DNA of 64,000 nucleotides from an uncultured Selenomonas sp. (GTDB lineage: Bacteria; Bacillota; Negativicutes; Selenomonadales; Selenomonadaceae). The stretch is from NCBI GenBank assembly GCA_900552565.1, contig USAK01000004.1:1-64000 (forward strand), written 5' to 3'. A program made the position numbers and the translations under genes. Below, one piece after another: positions 45,669 to 55,764 of the stretch; the first letter of the stretch is position 1, and every line of letters starts with the position of its first letter. The notes below the pieces were generated by a model. The model made no database searches and was not told where the DNA came from. It saw nothing but the letters and a program-made list of their open reading frames with translations.

Positions 45669-48281
45669 ATGCTTGAGATTCGGGATTTTACCGTAGAATA
45701 TCGTCAAAAGCCTTTGGGAATCGATGTGAATGCACCGAGATTCAGTTGGAAATTATGCAGTGACCAGAAAAACACGAAACAGCAGCGATATGCCTTATCC
45801 GTAACGGATGAAACAGGCGATACGGTATGGGAAAGCGGTCCAGAAGAGTCCGACCAGTCGGTGCTGCTTGCTTATCAGGGCAGGCCCCTTAAAGCATGCA
45901 CCTGTTATCACGTATCTTTACGGATTCAGGACAATCACGGTCAGGAAGCAGAGAGCAAGACGTCGTTTGAAACGGGGCTTCTTCAGGGAACGTCTTTTCA
46001 GGCGCAGTGGATTGCTCCCCGTCATCCGCAAAAATCTGGTTCGTGTCCTGTTTTGACAAAGGAAGTATCTTTAGAAGGAAAGGGCATCAGAAAAGCACGG
46101 ATCTATGCATCGGCGCATGGCCTTTATGAAATCGCTATCAATCAGAAAAAAGTGGGCGATGCACTGCTGACGCCTGGCTGGACGAGCTATCATCACCGCC
46201 TGCAGTACCAGACGTACGATGTGACGGAGGAGCTGCAGGGCCTGTCTGGGCCTGTGAAGCTACAGATTACACTGGCAGATGGCTGGTATAAAGGGCCGTT
46301 TACCTGGTATGAAAAAGAGAATCTGTATGGCGACCGCCTGGCTGCTTTATTGGAACTCCATATCGTATACGATGATGGCAGCAGGCAGATAGCCGGGACC
46401 GATGATACATGGCAGGCAGGCGAAGGTCCTATCCGCTACAGCGAGATTTATCATGGCGAAACCGTTGACCATACGTGCAAAGAGGCTATGAAGGACACGA
46501 CCGAGGTCCTGCCCTTTTCCAAGGATGTCCTGCTCGCGCAGGAAACTCCTGCCGTGCGTGTCCTGCATAAACTTCCTGTCGTAAAGAAATTTCTTACGCC
46601 AAAGCAGGAACTCGTGCTTGATTTTGGTCAGAACATTTCCGGCTTCGTCTCTTTTCACGGTCAATTCCCGAAGGGGCAGAAACTCACCCTGCGTTATGTG
46701 GAAACGCTTGACCGGCTCGGCAATGTCTATACGCTGAATCTGCGCACGGCGAAAGCAGCGGATACGTTCGTTGCTGCAGGCGGGATGGAAAGGTTTCAGC
46801 CGCATTTCACGTTTCATGGCTTCCGCTATGTGCAGCTGCTTGGCTTTGCGGAAGAACAGGCGGACCCAGAGGCTTTTACCGCCTGTGCAATCCATACGGA
46901 TTTGCCGCTGACAGGGTCGTTTGCTTGTTCGGACCGCAGGGTCAATCGTCTGCAAAAGAATATCCAGTGGAGCCAGCGGGACAACTTTGTCGATATCCCC
47001 ACGGACTGTCCTCAGCGCGATGAACGCTTGGGCTGGACAGGCGATGCGCAGATGTTTGCCCGTACGGCTTCGTATAATATGCTGACCGCTTCATTTTTCA
47101 CGAAATGGCTGCATGACCTTAAAGCTGACCAGACCAAGGAACACGGCGTGCCGCATGTCATCCCGAATGTTCTTGAGGGGACCGAAGGAGCGGCAGCCTG
47201 GAGTGATGCTGCGACGATTGTGCCCTGGACGATGTATCTTTGCTATGGAGATAAGCAGCTCCTGCAGGAACAATACCAGAGCATGAAAGACTGGGTAGAG
47301 TACATGCGGAAAAAAGCAGGCGACACGTATCTTTGGCAGTCGGGGTTCCAATATGGCGACTGGCTGGGGCTGGATATGGAAGAATTCTGGCCGGAACGCG
47401 TGCGTTTTGGTCTGGATTTTCGGGAAAATATCGACCGCATCGGTGCCACGGACATCTACCTGGTGGCCAGTGCCTTTTTCGCGCATTCGACAGAAATTCT
47501 GCGGGATACGGCAAAAGTACTGGGGTATGCAGATGATGTCAAAGAATACACGTCGCTGCTGCAGCATATCAAAAAAGCCTTTCAGGATGAGTACGTGACA
47601 CCGAATGGCAGAATATACGGCGGGACACAGACAGCCTGCGTACTGGCCCTGCAGTTTCATTTGGTAGAAGAAAAATATCGTCCGAAGATCATGCAGACCC
47701 TTATTGACAATATCCATTATCATGGCGACCATCTGACAACGGGGTTTGTCGGTACGCCGTATCTGTGCCATGTCCTCACGGACCACGGTGCTCATGGCTT
47801 AGCGGCCAAACTGCTGCTGAGCGACGATTACCCATCGTGGCTGTTCGAAGTGAAAATGGGAGCAACGACGACATGGGAGCGCTGGAACAGCATTCATCCG
47901 GATGGAACGTTTGATGAGACAGGCATGAATTCCCTGAATCATTATGCTTATGGTGCCGTCGGCGACTGGCTTTACCGCAAGGTGGCGGGCATTGATACCC
48001 TGGATGCTGGCTATCATCATCTGCTGCTGCGTCCGCGGCTGACGAAAGGGCTGAGCTTTGCGGAAGGCAGTCTCGATACCTTGTACGGCATCGTGAAAAG
48101 CCGGTGGCAGCTGCATGGCAGGCATGTGCAGCTGGATTTTACGATTCCGGCAAATTGTCAGGCGGATGTGTATCTGCCTGGCACAAAGAACAACAAAAAA
48201 TTATCTCTGGGTTCCGGTCAATATCATTATGATTATGAGGCTGAAGGGGACCTTGAGACAATTTATGAAGAATTATCATAG
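45669..48281 (+). CDS. GH78 alpha-L-rhamnosidase (cytoplasmic)
   Basis: An 870-residue rhamnosidase that releases L-rhamnose from glycosides or oligosaccharides. N-terminal beta-domains (PRFSWKL; FQAQWIAP) are followed by the Bac_rhamnosid_N region (ARIYASAHGLYEIAINQKKV, TPGWTSYHHRLQYQTYDVT) and the (alpha/alpha)6 catalytic barrel (about 430-770). The general-acid region is DCPQRDERLGWTGDAQMF and the base region is TTTWERWNSIHPDG. There is no signal peptide, so the substrate must be imported. Its codon use (more AAA, AGG, GGA, fewer GCC and CTC) and lower GC differ from the rhaBAD genes, which suggests separate acquisition. ATG 45669 has GAAGAG eight bases upstream. Confidence 0.92.
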   Translation: MLEIRDFTVEYRQKPLGIDVNAPRFSWKLCSDQKNTKQQRYALSVTDETGDTVWESGPEESDQSVLLAYQGRPLKACTCYHVSLRIQDNHGQEAESKTSFETGLLQGTSFQAQWIAPRHPQKSGSCPVLTKEVSLEGKGIRKARIYASAHGLYEIAINQKKVGDALLTPGWTSYHHRLQYQTYDVTEELQGLSGPVKLQITLADGWYKGPFTWYEKENLYGDRLAALLELHIVYDDGSRQIAGTDDTWQAGEGPIRYSEIYHGETVDHTCKEAMKDTTEVLPFSKDVLLAQETPAVRVLHKLPVVKKFLTPKQELVLDFGQNISGFVSFHGQFPKGQKLTLRYVETLDRLGNVYTLNLRTAKAADTFVAAGGMERFQPHFTFHGFRYVQLLGFAEEQADPEAFTACAIHTDLPLTGSFACSDRRVNRLQKNIQWSQRDNFVDIPTDCPQRDERLGWTGDAQMFARTASYNMLTASFFTKWLHDLKADQTKEHGVPHVIPNVLEGTEGAAAWSDAATIVPWTMYLCYGDKQLLQEQYQSMKDWVEYMRKKAGDTYLWQSGFQYGDWLGLDMEEFWPERVRFGLDFRENIDRIGATDIYLVASAFFAHSTEILRDTAKVLGYADDVKEYTSLLQHIKKAFQDEYVTPNGRIYGGTQTACVLALQFHLVEEKYRPKIMQTLIDNIHYHGDHLTTGFVGTPYLCHVLTDHGAHGLAAKLLLSDDYPSWLFEVKMGATTTWERWNSIHPDGTFDETGMNSLNHYAYGAVGDWLYRKVAGIDTLDAGYHHLLLRPRLTKGLSFAEGSLDTLYGIVKSRWQLHGRHVQLDFTIPANCQADVYLPGTKNNKKLSLGSGQYHYDYEAEGDLETIYEELS

Positions 48282-48307
48282 GATCAGTAGAGTAGGAGGT
48301 CTTTTCA

Positions 48308-48625
48308 ATGGAACGCTTTGCATGGAAAGCAACGGTTAAGGATGGCAAACTCGAGGAATACAAATACCGTCATGCACATATCTGGCCAGAGATGAAGCAG
48401 GTCCTCAAGGAGGCAGGCATCTCGAATTACACGATTTGGAATGTCGGCAACGAGCTCTTTGGCTACTTTGAGTGCGAGAAGGGTGTGGCCTATGCTGAGA
48501 AGTATCAGGCAGAGAGCCCTGTCGTCGATCAATGGAATGAATACATGAAAGATGTCATGGTCATGGAGATGGACCCGAAGACCGGTGCCCAGCCGAAGAT
48601 GCAGCAGGTCTTTTATCTCCCCTGA
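48308..48625 (+). CDS. rhaM: L-rhamnose mutarotase
   Basis: A 105-residue dimeric ferredoxin-like protein that interconverts the alpha and beta anomers of L-rhamnose. The active histidine region is YKYRHAHIWPEM, and YTIWNVGNELFGYFE and QQVFYLP match the family. It is a useful partner for the rhamnosidase, since the isomerase prefers one anomer. The ATG at 48308 has TAGGAGG upstream, and the gene is co-transcribed with GH78. Confidence 0.94.
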   Translation: MERFAWKATVKDGKLEEYKYRHAHIWPEMKQVLKEAGISNYTIWNVGNELFGYFECEKGVAYAEKYQAESPVVDQWNEYMKDVMVMEMDPKTGAQPKMQQVFYLP

Positions 48626-48670
48626 TGACTGCTGCGGTTCTGACTTTATGGCATCCCTAATTTAGGCAAT

Positions 48671-48717
48671 AAAAATTCCGTTTCCTTCTCTATATAATAG
48701 AAGGAAACGGAATTTTT
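48671..48717. terminator. Bidirectional terminator between rhaM and deoR
   Basis: A perfect 19-bp inverted repeat (arms 48671-48689 and 48699-48717; core TTCCGTTTCCTTCT) with an A-run on one side and a T-run on the other. Confidence 0.92.
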
Positions 48718-48745
48718 TATTTGTGTATCTGTTAGAGAATGTTGG

Positions 48746-49501
48746 TCAAAAAATCAGGCTAATATGGTGCTCAGAGAAGTATTCCTGCCACTCTTTTGAC
48801 GGAGCGTCGTCGGTGACAACGGTGTCGATATGCTCGAAATCATCGCATTTGACAAAAGCGGTCTTGTCGAATTTGGAATGGTCGACGAGCAGAATGGTCT
48901 TGCGGGCCTGCTGCATCATGACGCTCTTGACGCGGCTTTCGCTTTCGTTGGACTCCATGATGCCTTTTTTGAGGTCAATGCTCTTGCAGCTGATGAAGGC
49001 GAAGTCAACGTAGTATTTGCTGAGTGTCTGGCAGGCGATGGAGCCGGTGAGTGCGCAGGAACTCTCGCGCATCGTGCCGCCCGTGCAGATCATCTTAAAG
49101 CCGCTGTTCGTGAAATCGCTCATGAGGCGGATGGAGTTCGTGATGACCGTGATGTCGCGCTGTCCTTTGAGGCGCTGCAGCAGTGCCTGACACGTCGTAC
49201 TGGAGTCCATCATGATGGTATCGCCATCGTGAATCAGGCTCGCGGCCTTTTCAGCGATGGCCAGCTTGCTCTCGCTGTTGATGGTGCTGCGCCGTGTGTA
49301 GGACAGTTCATCACTCGTGCTCTCGGCGATGACGGCACCGCCGTAGCTGCGGCGCAAAAGATCCTGACTCTCAAGTTTTTCAAGGTCGCGCCGGATGGTT
49401 TCTTCGGTCACCTTGAAGGATTTGGCCAGTTCTGAGACATATACTTTACGGTCGAGCCGTATTTTTTCCATAATTTTTTGTCTGCGTTCCAAGCCAAGCA
49501 T
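48746..49501 (-). CDS. DeoR/GlpR-family regulator, likely of rhamnose genes
   Basis: A 251-residue repressor. The N-terminal helix-turn-helix is ERRQKIMEKIRLDRKVYVSE followed by LAKSFKVTEETIRRDLEKLE and LRRSYGGAV. The C-terminal sugar-phosphate-binding DeoRC domain has DSSTTCQALLQRL, TNSIRLMSDF, TGGTMRESS and KTILLVDHSKFDK. DeoR regulators usually sense a phosphorylated sugar, here perhaps rhamnulose-1-phosphate. The assignment to rhamnose is from position only. Start ATG 49501 with AAGAAGGG. Confidence 0.9.
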   Translation of the reverse strand: MLGLERRQKIMEKIRLDRKVYVSELAKSFKVTEETIRRDLEKLESQDLLRRSYGGAVIAESTSDELSYTRRSTINSESKLAIAEKAASLIHDGDTIMMDSSTTCQALLQRLKGQRDITVITNSIRLMSDFTNSGFKMICTGGTMRESSCALTGSIACQTLSKYYVDFAFISCKSIDLKKGIMESNESESRVKSVMMQQARKTILLVDHSKFDKTAFVKCDDFEHIDTVVTDDAPSKEWQEYFSEHHISLIF

Positions 49502-49746
49502 AAAGACCCTTCTTTCACTGTGTTATATGTTTTGAAGTTGTGGTTTATTTGTCTTTATTATAAGACAGATTATAGCGAAACACAATAGAAACAGATAAAA
49601 ATGCATGTTTGATTCGTTGAATTTATTTTTGCGGGGCAGTATTTGGGGCTGCGGCTTCGGAATCACAGAAGCCGGAAAATCTTTTCTCCTGTTTTTCAGA
49701 TAATCGCAATAAAATAATAAAATATAGGGGGGTCGTAGATGAAACA

Positions 49747-50340
49747 ATGAAACGCAGGGATTTTATTCGGAATATGTTTTATATTGGTGCAGGGCTGGCG
49801 CTGGCGCCGGCGGTCTGCACACAGAAGATCGCAGAGGCAGCCTGGCAGGAGGGGAGCAGCCTGTCGGGGGTGAGTATACGCCAGACCTATCTGACATTCC
49901 GTTCCCTGACGAACCGCCGCGTGACAGATGCCATTATCGTGCATCATGTCGGCAATACGAATGCCGATGTCTCAGCAGAGACGATTCACCGCTGGCATCT
50001 GGCCAATGGCTGGGCAGGCATCGGCTACCATTTTGTCATCCGCAAGGATGGCACGATAGAACAGGGCCGGCCGATGGACACGGTCGGTGCGCACTGTTAT
50101 GGTGAGAACGACCACACGGTCGGGGTCAATCTTGTCGGCAATTTCGAGGATTATGTGCCGACGGATGCACAGATTGCCTCGGCCAGGCGCCTTTTAGCAG
50201 CGCTTTGCCGCAATTACGGTTTTGCGCCTTCACGCACGACGATTTTCGGGCACCGCGATTTCAACGCGACGGCCTGCCCCGGACAGAACCTTTACGATAT
50301 GCTGCCCGACCTCATTCAGGGGGCTGCAGCAATTTATTAA
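49747..50340 (+). CDS. Tat-exported N-acetylmuramoyl-L-alanine amidase (PGRP/Amidase_2)
   Basis: A 197-residue exported amidase that cuts the bond between muramic acid and the stem peptide. Residues 1-30 have a twin-arginine signal (KRRDFIRN followed by FYIGAGLALAPAV). The Amidase_2/PGRP fold has zinc ligands in DAIIVHHVGNT, YGENDHTVGVNLVGNF-type context, and GHRDFNATACPGQ with the catalytic region. A Tat signal suggests folding before export. The gene is monocistronic, lying between deoR and the glycogen operon. Confidence 0.9.
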   Translation: MKRRDFIRNMFYIGAGLALAPAVCTQKIAEAAWQEGSSLSGVSIRQTYLTFRSLTNRRVTDAIIVHHVGNTNADVSAETIHRWHLANGWAGIGYHFVIRKDGTIEQGRPMDTVGAHCYGENDHTVGVNLVGNFEDYVPTDAQIASARRLLAALCRNYGFAPSRTTIFGHRDFNATACPGQNLYDMLPDLIQGAAAIY

Positions 50341-50798
50341 TTTTAGTAAATATCTCTGTTATTTATAGGTACGGAAATGTACGTTTTCGGATGGAATGGA
50401 CCTGATGCATGATTTGAACGCACAGGTTCATTTTTTTATTATTTTTTTCTGAAAAAATACGAAAAATGCTTTTTTTCATGAAGGAATTTTATTTTTTTTA
50501 GCGAATCTACATAGTATAAAAACAGTTTCCGGAAGTTCAGCAGAAGCTGCAGGGTTCACGCGTGAATTGACGGAAAAATGACGGTTTTCTCATGTTTTTG
50601 GGGAGAGGGTAAGGTGAGTGCGATAAGTTCCATATGTGTTACAAAAAATGTGTATACATAATGAATATATGGCAATAATTGATAAATGTTGTATACTGAC
50701 AGAGTATCATCTGTTGTGAAAATTGCATGATCGGCAGGGACGGCAGTATTAAGTAAGGGGAGGCTGTCCTTGTCAGATATATCCAAGGGGGATTTTGT
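50341..50798 (+). promoter_or_regulatory. Intergenic region upstream of the glycogen operon
   Basis: A 458-base AT-rich gap. It begins with a terminator for the amidase (GGACCTG with CAGGTTC, 50398-50440). It contains a symmetric TTTTTTTCTGAAAAAA sequence (about 50442-50457, weakly CodY-box-like), a 12-bp palindrome TTCACGCGTGAA (50555-50566), and a possible promoter ATGGCA-17 bases-TATACT (50669-50697), which gives a leader of about 95 bases. No gene is evident. Confidence 0.45.
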
Positions 50799-51953
50799 AT
50801 GAGAAAGACAGAGTGTTTAGCAATGATCTTGGCCGGTGGACAGGGCAGCCGCCTCGGGGCTTTGACGAAAAAAATCGCTAAGCCGGCTGTTCCGTTTGGC
50901 GGCAAGTACCGTATTATTGATTTTCCGCTCAGTAACTGCGCAAATTCCGGCATTGACAAGGTCGGTGTCCTGACGCAGTATCGTCCGCTGGAACTCCATA
51001 ACTATCTGGCTAACGGCAGCGCCTGGGACCTCGATAAGAAAGAGGGCGGCGTCTTCATTCTGCCTCCATATGCCCGCGAAAAGGGTGCAGACTGGTACCG
51101 CGGCACGGCAGATGCCATCTACCAGAACCTCAACTTCATCGATCTTGCTGACCCGGAGTATGTACTGATCCTTTCGGGCGACCATATCTACACGATGGAT
51201 TACTCCTGGATGCTCGATGCTCATAAAGCCAACAAGGCAGAGGCTACGATTGGCGTCATCGAGGTTCCTTGGGATGAAGCACCGCGCTTCGGCATCATGA
51301 ACACGGATAAGACCGGCCGCATCGAAGAATTCGAGGAGAAACCGGCAAAACCGAAGAGCAATCTCGCTTCGATGGGGATCTACATCTTCAATAAAGACTT
51401 TCTCAAGAAGTATCTCGAAGAAGATGCCAAGGACGAGACGTCGAGCCACGACTTCGGCAAGAACATCATCCCGAAGATGCTCGCTGACAAAGCACGTCTT
51501 TACTCTTATGCTTTTGATGGCTACTGGAAGGATGTCGGCACGATTGAGAGCCTCTGGCAGGCCAATATGGATCTTCTGCAGGATCAGCCGCCGTTCGAAC
51601 TCAATGGTGATTGGAAGATCTATTCCTCGAATCCTTCGATGCCGCCGCATTATGTCGGACCGGATGCTACGATCAAGAACTCGATGGTCAGCGAAGGCTC
51701 GATGATTCTCGGCGATGTAGAGAACTCCGTTATTTTCCCGGGCGTACGCATCGGCAAGGGGGCAAAAGTCCGCAATGCTGTCATCATGCCGTCAACGGTT
51801 GTACGTGAAAATGCCGTCGTTGACTATGCTATCGTAGCTCAGAACTGCGAAATCTGCGAAGGTGCTAAGGTCGCAGGTGAAAAAGGCGCCATCACGGTCG
51901 TTGCTGATGGTGAAACGGTAACGGCAGAAGCAGGCAGCAAGCAGGCAGGCTAA
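50799..51953 (+). CDS. glgC: Glucose-1-phosphate adenylyltransferase catalytic subunit GlgC
   Basis: A 384-residue ADP-glucose pyrophosphorylase, the committed step of glycogen synthesis. The nucleotide loop is [15 protein letters not shown], followed by [45 protein letters not shown] and the activator/Glc-1-P region [14 protein letters not shown] follow. The C-terminal left-handed beta-helix is at about 290-370. All catalytic motifs are present, unlike in GlgD. ATG 50799 follows AAGGGGG. Confidence 0.95.
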   Translation: MRKTECLAMILAGGQGSRLGALTKKIAKPAVPFGGKYRIIDFPLSNCANSGIDKVGVLTQYRPLELHNYLANGSAWDLDKKEGGVFILPPYAREKGADWYRGTADAIYQNLNFIDLADPEYVLILSGDHIYTMDYSWMLDAHKANKAEATIGVIEVPWDEAPRFGIMNTDKTGRIEEFEEKPAKPKSNLASMGIYIFNKDFLKKYLEEDAKDETSSHDFGKNIIPKMLADKARLYSYAFDGYWKDVGTIESLWQANMDLLQDQPPFELNGDWKIYSSNPSMPPHYVGPDATIKNSMVSEGSMILGDVENSVIFPGVRIGKGAKVRNAVIMPSTVVRENAVVDYAIVAQNCEICEGAKVAGEKGAITVVADGETVTAEAGSKQAG

Positions 51954-52010
51954 AAATCTTCAGCTCAGATACACAACAGAAAAAAGACCAGAAGATCGGA
52001 GTGAATCAAA

Positions 52011-53117
52011 TTGAAAACAGTAATGGGGATCATCAATCTTCAAGAGGATAACAGCCTCATCCGTGAGCTGACCGACCGTCGTGCCGTTGAGTCGCTGCCG
52101 TTTGCCGGCCGTTACCGGCTCATTGACTTTGCCCTCTCAAGCATGGTGAACTCGGGCATCCAGAATGTCGGCGTCATGCTGCCGGCTAAGCCGCGTTCCG
52201 TACTTGACCACCTTCGTTCCGGTAAGGATTGGGATCTGGCCCGCCGTCATGACGGTCTCTTCTACCTGCCTTCCCCGCAGGAGGAAGAGGCACAACGCCG
52301 CGGCGACCTCAAGAACTTCTATTACAACCTCGATTTCTTTGAGCACAGCTCGCAGAAATACGTCCTGCTGGCTGGCGGCAGCTTCGTCTACAATATCGAT
52401 TTTAACGAACTGCTCCGCTTCCACCAGAACACGAATGCCGATATCACGATGGTCTATTACACGGCGCCGCAGGAAGAAACCGGACGCAACACGGTCATCG
52501 AGACCGCAGAAAATGGACTGGTCGAGGATATTGCTGAGAAACCGGCCGTCTACGATGGCTCGAAGGTTTCGATGGACGTGTTCCTCATGGAGAAGCGCAT
52601 CTTTGTTGAGATGATTCGCTACAGCTATGAGCATGGCGGTCAGGACCTGCTGCTTGACGGCATCATCCGCCGTGCAAATGAGTACAACATCTATGCTTAC
52701 GAGCACGATGGCTATGTCGCCCATGTCGATTCGACGGCTTCGTATTATAAAGCCAATATGGATGTCCTCAATCCGGCAACGTGGGAAGAGCTCTTCATGG
52801 GCAATAACACGATTTATACGAAAGTCAAGGATGAGGTCCCTGTACAGTACAAGGATACAGCCGTAGTCAAGAATTCCTTGATTGCCAATGGCTGCATCAT
52901 CCGGGGCGAAGTCGAGAACAGCATCCTGTTCCGCGGCGTCACCATCGAAAAGGGCGTCAAAGTCAAGAATTCCATTATCATGCAGAAATGCGATGTGCAG
53001 GAGAATTCCCTGCTTGAGAATGTCATCTGCGACAAGAACGTAGTGATCACGAAGGAGAAATGGCTCAAGGGAGCGCAGAACTATCCGCTGATCGTTGCGA
53101 AAAATGTGGTGATCTAA
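52011..53117 (+). CDS. glgD: GlgD, non-catalytic subunit of ADP-glucose pyrophosphorylase
   Basis: A 368-residue paralogue of GlgC. FAGRYRLIDFALSSMVNSGI and a C-terminal beta-helix (GCIIRGEVENSILFRGVTIE) are kept. The N-terminal GGxGxRL loop is replaced by NLQEDNSLIRELTDR, so it is a regulatory partner of GlgC, as in Bacillus GlgCD. The start is TTG 52011 with CGGAGTG upstream; ATG 52023 is an alternative. Confidence 0.93.
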   Translation: MKTVMGIINLQEDNSLIRELTDRRAVESLPFAGRYRLIDFALSSMVNSGIQNVGVMLPAKPRSVLDHLRSGKDWDLARRHDGLFYLPSPQEEEAQRRGDLKNFYYNLDFFEHSSQKYVLLAGGSFVYNIDFNELLRFHQNTNADITMVYYTAPQEETGRNTVIETAENGLVEDIAEKPAVYDGSKVSMDVFLMEKRIFVEMIRYSYEHGGQDLLLDGIIRRANEYNIYAYEHDGYVAHVDSTASYYKANMDVLNPATWEELFMGNNTIYTKVKDEVPVQYKDTAVVKNSLIANGCIIRGEVENSILFRGVTIEKGVKVKNSIIMQKCDVQENSLLENVICDKNVVITKEKWLKGAQNYPLIVAKNVVI

Positions 53118-53126
53118 GATTGAGAC

Positions 53127-53190
53127 AAGCCGTTGTAAATTGACATGCGCGGGCGGGTATGGGCCGGCACTCGTTTACGACGGCTTTTCT
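53127..53190 (+). promoter_or_regulatory. Long stem-loop between glgD and glgP
   Basis: AAGCCGTTGTAAA (53127-53139) pairs with TTTACGACGGCTT (53174-53186; one G-U), then TTCT follows. A GC-rich interior may fold further. It may act as an attenuator or as a processing site. Confidence 0.5.
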
Positions 53191-53232
53191 TATATAAAGC
53201 AAGTAAGACAAAAGCCAAGGGGAGTGTTTTTT

Positions 53233-55701
53233 TTGGCACGAGAAACAAAGGAACAGAAACAGAAGAGCCGTGAGTTCGAGAAACTCAAGGAAAACCTCAA
53301 AATCCGTTTCGTCAATACGGCACATCTGATGTATGGCCGTGAAATCAAAGACCTCACGAAAAATGAAGTCTATCAGACGGTAGCTGCTACAGCAAAGCAG
53401 TTCATTTCGGATAACTGGATTAAGACGAATAAGACCTATGCAGAACGCCAGGAGAAACAGATTTATTATTTCTCCATTGAATTCCTGCTCGGCCGCCTGC
53501 TCAAGTCGAATCTCATCAATCTCGGCATTGAAGAAGCCGTCAAGGAAGTCCTCGATGATTTCAATCTTGACCTTGTCAAGACGTTCGAGGAAGAGCCGGA
53601 TGCCGGCCTTGGCAACGGCGGCTTAGGCCGCCTGGCCGCCTGCTTCATCGACTCGATGGCAGCACACCGCCTGCCGGGCCATGGCTGCAGCATCCGCTAT
53701 CAGTACGGTCTGTTCGAGCAGAAAATCATCGAAGGCAACCAGGTTGAGATTCCGGATAACTGGCTCAAGAATGGTTTTGCCTGGGAGTACCGCAAACCGG
53801 ATAAGGCCATCGATGTCAAATTCAACGGTAATGCCTACATGAAGAAACTGCCGGACGGCAGCCTTAAGCTCGTCTACGAGAATCCGATGACGGTCATGGC
53901 TGTGCCGTATGATGTGCCAATTGTCGGCTACCATAACAACACGGTCAACACGCTGCGCCTTTGGAACGCCGAAGTCAACCGTGACTTCTCGGATTACGGC
54001 CGTCTGACGCAGGAGCAGATGCGCCAGAAGAACGACTACCGCAACTTCGTCGAAAGCATCACGCGCTATCTCTATCCGGATGACAGCACGTACGATGGCC
54101 GCCGTCTGCGCCTCATTCAGGAGTACTTCTTTGTTTCGGCCGGTGTGCAGAGCATCGTCCGCCACTACAAGAAAGTCGGCATGGACATCCATGAATTCGC
54201 ACAGAAAATCGCCATCCATATCAACGATACGCATCCGGCACTCTGTGTGGCTGAACTCATGCGCATCCTCGTCGATGAGGAAGGCCTCGAGTGGAATGAA
54301 GCCTGGGCCATCACGAAGAATACGATTGCCTATACGAACCACACGATCATGCCGGAAGCCCTCGAGAAGTGGCCAATCGATATGTTCAAGCCGCTGCTGC
54401 CGCGCATCTACATGATCATCGACGAAATCAACCGCCGCTGGCTCATCGATGTGCGTGACCGCTATCCTGGCAATGAGACGAAAGTACACGAGCTCTCCAT
54501 TATTCAGGACGGCATGGTCCACATGGCACGCCTGGCTATCGTCGGTTCGCACAGCGTCAACGGTGTGGCGAAGATTCACACGGAAATCCTCAAATCCACG
54601 ACGCTGCATGACTTCTATGAGTACAACCCGCGCATGTTCAACAACAAGACGAACGGCATCACGCACCGCCGCTGGCTCATGGGCGCCAACCCGGAGCTTT
54701 CGGACCTCATCGATGCGACCATCGGCAGCCGCCGCTGGCACCGCCATCCGGAACAGCTTGACCTTTTGAATGACTACGTCGATGATAAACCGTTCCTTGA
54801 GAAACTCGGCGCCATCAAGCACCTGCGCAAGGAAGCTCTGGCCAAATACGTCAAAGAGCATAATGGCCTCACGGTAGACCCGAACAGCATCTTTGATATT
54901 CAGGTGAAGCGCATTCACTCGTATAAGCGCCAGCTCATGAATATCCTGCATATTATGTACCAGTACAATAAGCTCAAGACGGATCCGAACTTTGACATGC
55001 TGCCGACGACGTATTTCTTCGGCGGCAAGGCCGCACCGGGCTATTACATCGCGAAAGAGACCATTCGCCTTATCAATGCGGTAGCGGATAAGATTAACAG
55101 CGATGCGAGCATCAAGGGCAAGATCAAGGTTGTCTTCATCGAGAACTTCGGCGTTTCCATTGGTGAGATTGTCTATCCGGCAGCCGATGTCAGTGAGCAG
55201 ATTTCGACGGCTTCGAAGGAAGCTTCGGGCACGGGCAACATGAAGTTCATGATGAACGGTGCCATCACGCTCGGCACACTCGACGGCGCGAACGTCGAGA
55301 TTCGCGATGCCGTCGGCGGCGATGACAACTGCGTCATTTTCGGTCTCAAGGCAGAAGAAGTCCTCAACTATTATGCAACGGGCACTTACTCCGCTTGGGA
55401 TGAGTACAATACGAACGAGAACGTCCGCACGGTCGTCAACCAGCTGACGGACGGCACATACGGCAACTTCCAGTCGCTGTTTGACTACCTCGTCCATGCC
55501 AACGATGAATTCTTCATTCTCAAGGACTTCAACGCTTATGCCGATGCTCATGTTGAAATCATGAAACGCTATCAGAAACGCTTCCAGTGGCTGCGTTCTT
55601 CGGCCATCAATATCGCAAATTCGGGCAGGTTCTCTTCGGACCGCACGATTGATGAATATGCAAATGAAATCTGGCAGGTCAAACCTGTCATGATCCCGTA
55701 A
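53233..55701 (+). CDS. glgP: Glycogen/starch/alpha-glucan phosphorylase
   Basis: An 822-residue GT35 phosphorylase that releases glucose-1-phosphate from glycogen. LGNGGLGRLAACFIDSMA, the glucan-binding INDTHPALCVAELMR and YTNHTIMPEALEKWP are signatures, and EASGTGNMKFMMNGA carries the pyridoxal phosphate lysine. The start is TTG 53233, eight bases after AAGGGGAG; an in-frame ATG at 53140 lies inside the upstream hairpin and would add 31 residues without similarity. The length matches the family. Confidence 0.95.
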   Translation: MARETKEQKQKSREFEKLKENLKIRFVNTAHLMYGREIKDLTKNEVYQTVAATAKQFISDNWIKTNKTYAERQEKQIYYFSIEFLLGRLLKSNLINLGIEEAVKEVLDDFNLDLVKTFEEEPDAGLGNGGLGRLAACFIDSMAAHRLPGHGCSIRYQYGLFEQKIIEGNQVEIPDNWLKNGFAWEYRKPDKAIDVKFNGNAYMKKLPDGSLKLVYENPMTVMAVPYDVPIVGYHNNTVNTLRLWNAEVNRDFSDYGRLTQEQMRQKNDYRNFVESITRYLYPDDSTYDGRRLRLIQEYFFVSAGVQSIVRHYKKVGMDIHEFAQKIAIHINDTHPALCVAELMRILVDEEGLEWNEAWAITKNTIAYTNHTIMPEALEKWPIDMFKPLLPRIYMIIDEINRRWLIDVRDRYPGNETKVHELSIIQDGMVHMARLAIVGSHSVNGVAKIHTEILKSTTLHDFYEYNPRMFNNKTNGITHRRWLMGANPELSDLIDATIGSRRWHRHPEQLDLLNDYVDDKPFLEKLGAIKHLRKEALAKYVKEHNGLTVDPNSIFDIQVKRIHSYKRQLMNILHIMYQYNKLKTDPNFDMLPTTYFFGGKAAPGYYIAKETIRLINAVADKINSDASIKGKIKVVFIENFGVSIGEIVYPAADVSEQISTASKEASGTGNMKFMMNGAITLGTLDGANVEIRDAVGGDDNCVIFGLKAEEVLNYYATGTYSAWDEYNTNENVRTVVNQLTDGTYGNFQSLFDYLVHANDEFFILKDFNAYADAHVEIMKRYQKRFQWLRSSAINIANSGRFSSDRTIDEYANEIWQVKPVMIP

Positions 55702-55710
55702 GCTGAAGCT

Positions 55711-55740
55711 CGGGGCAGGCAGCTGCCTGTCCTGCTTTTA
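55711..55740 (+). promoter_or_regulatory. GC-rich hairpin between glgP and glgB
   Basis: GGGGCAGGCAGCTGCCTGTC is nearly palindromic and is followed by CTGCTTTT. It may be a weak terminator or a stabilising 3' structure. Confidence 0.45.
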
Positions 55741-55764
55741 GGGACAAAAAGAGGGGGATTATTT

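Noticed and set aside
53623-55551. A 642-residue minus-strand frame opposite glgP
   Set aside because: Same cause as above; glgP is certain on the plus strand and the antisense product looks like no known protein.
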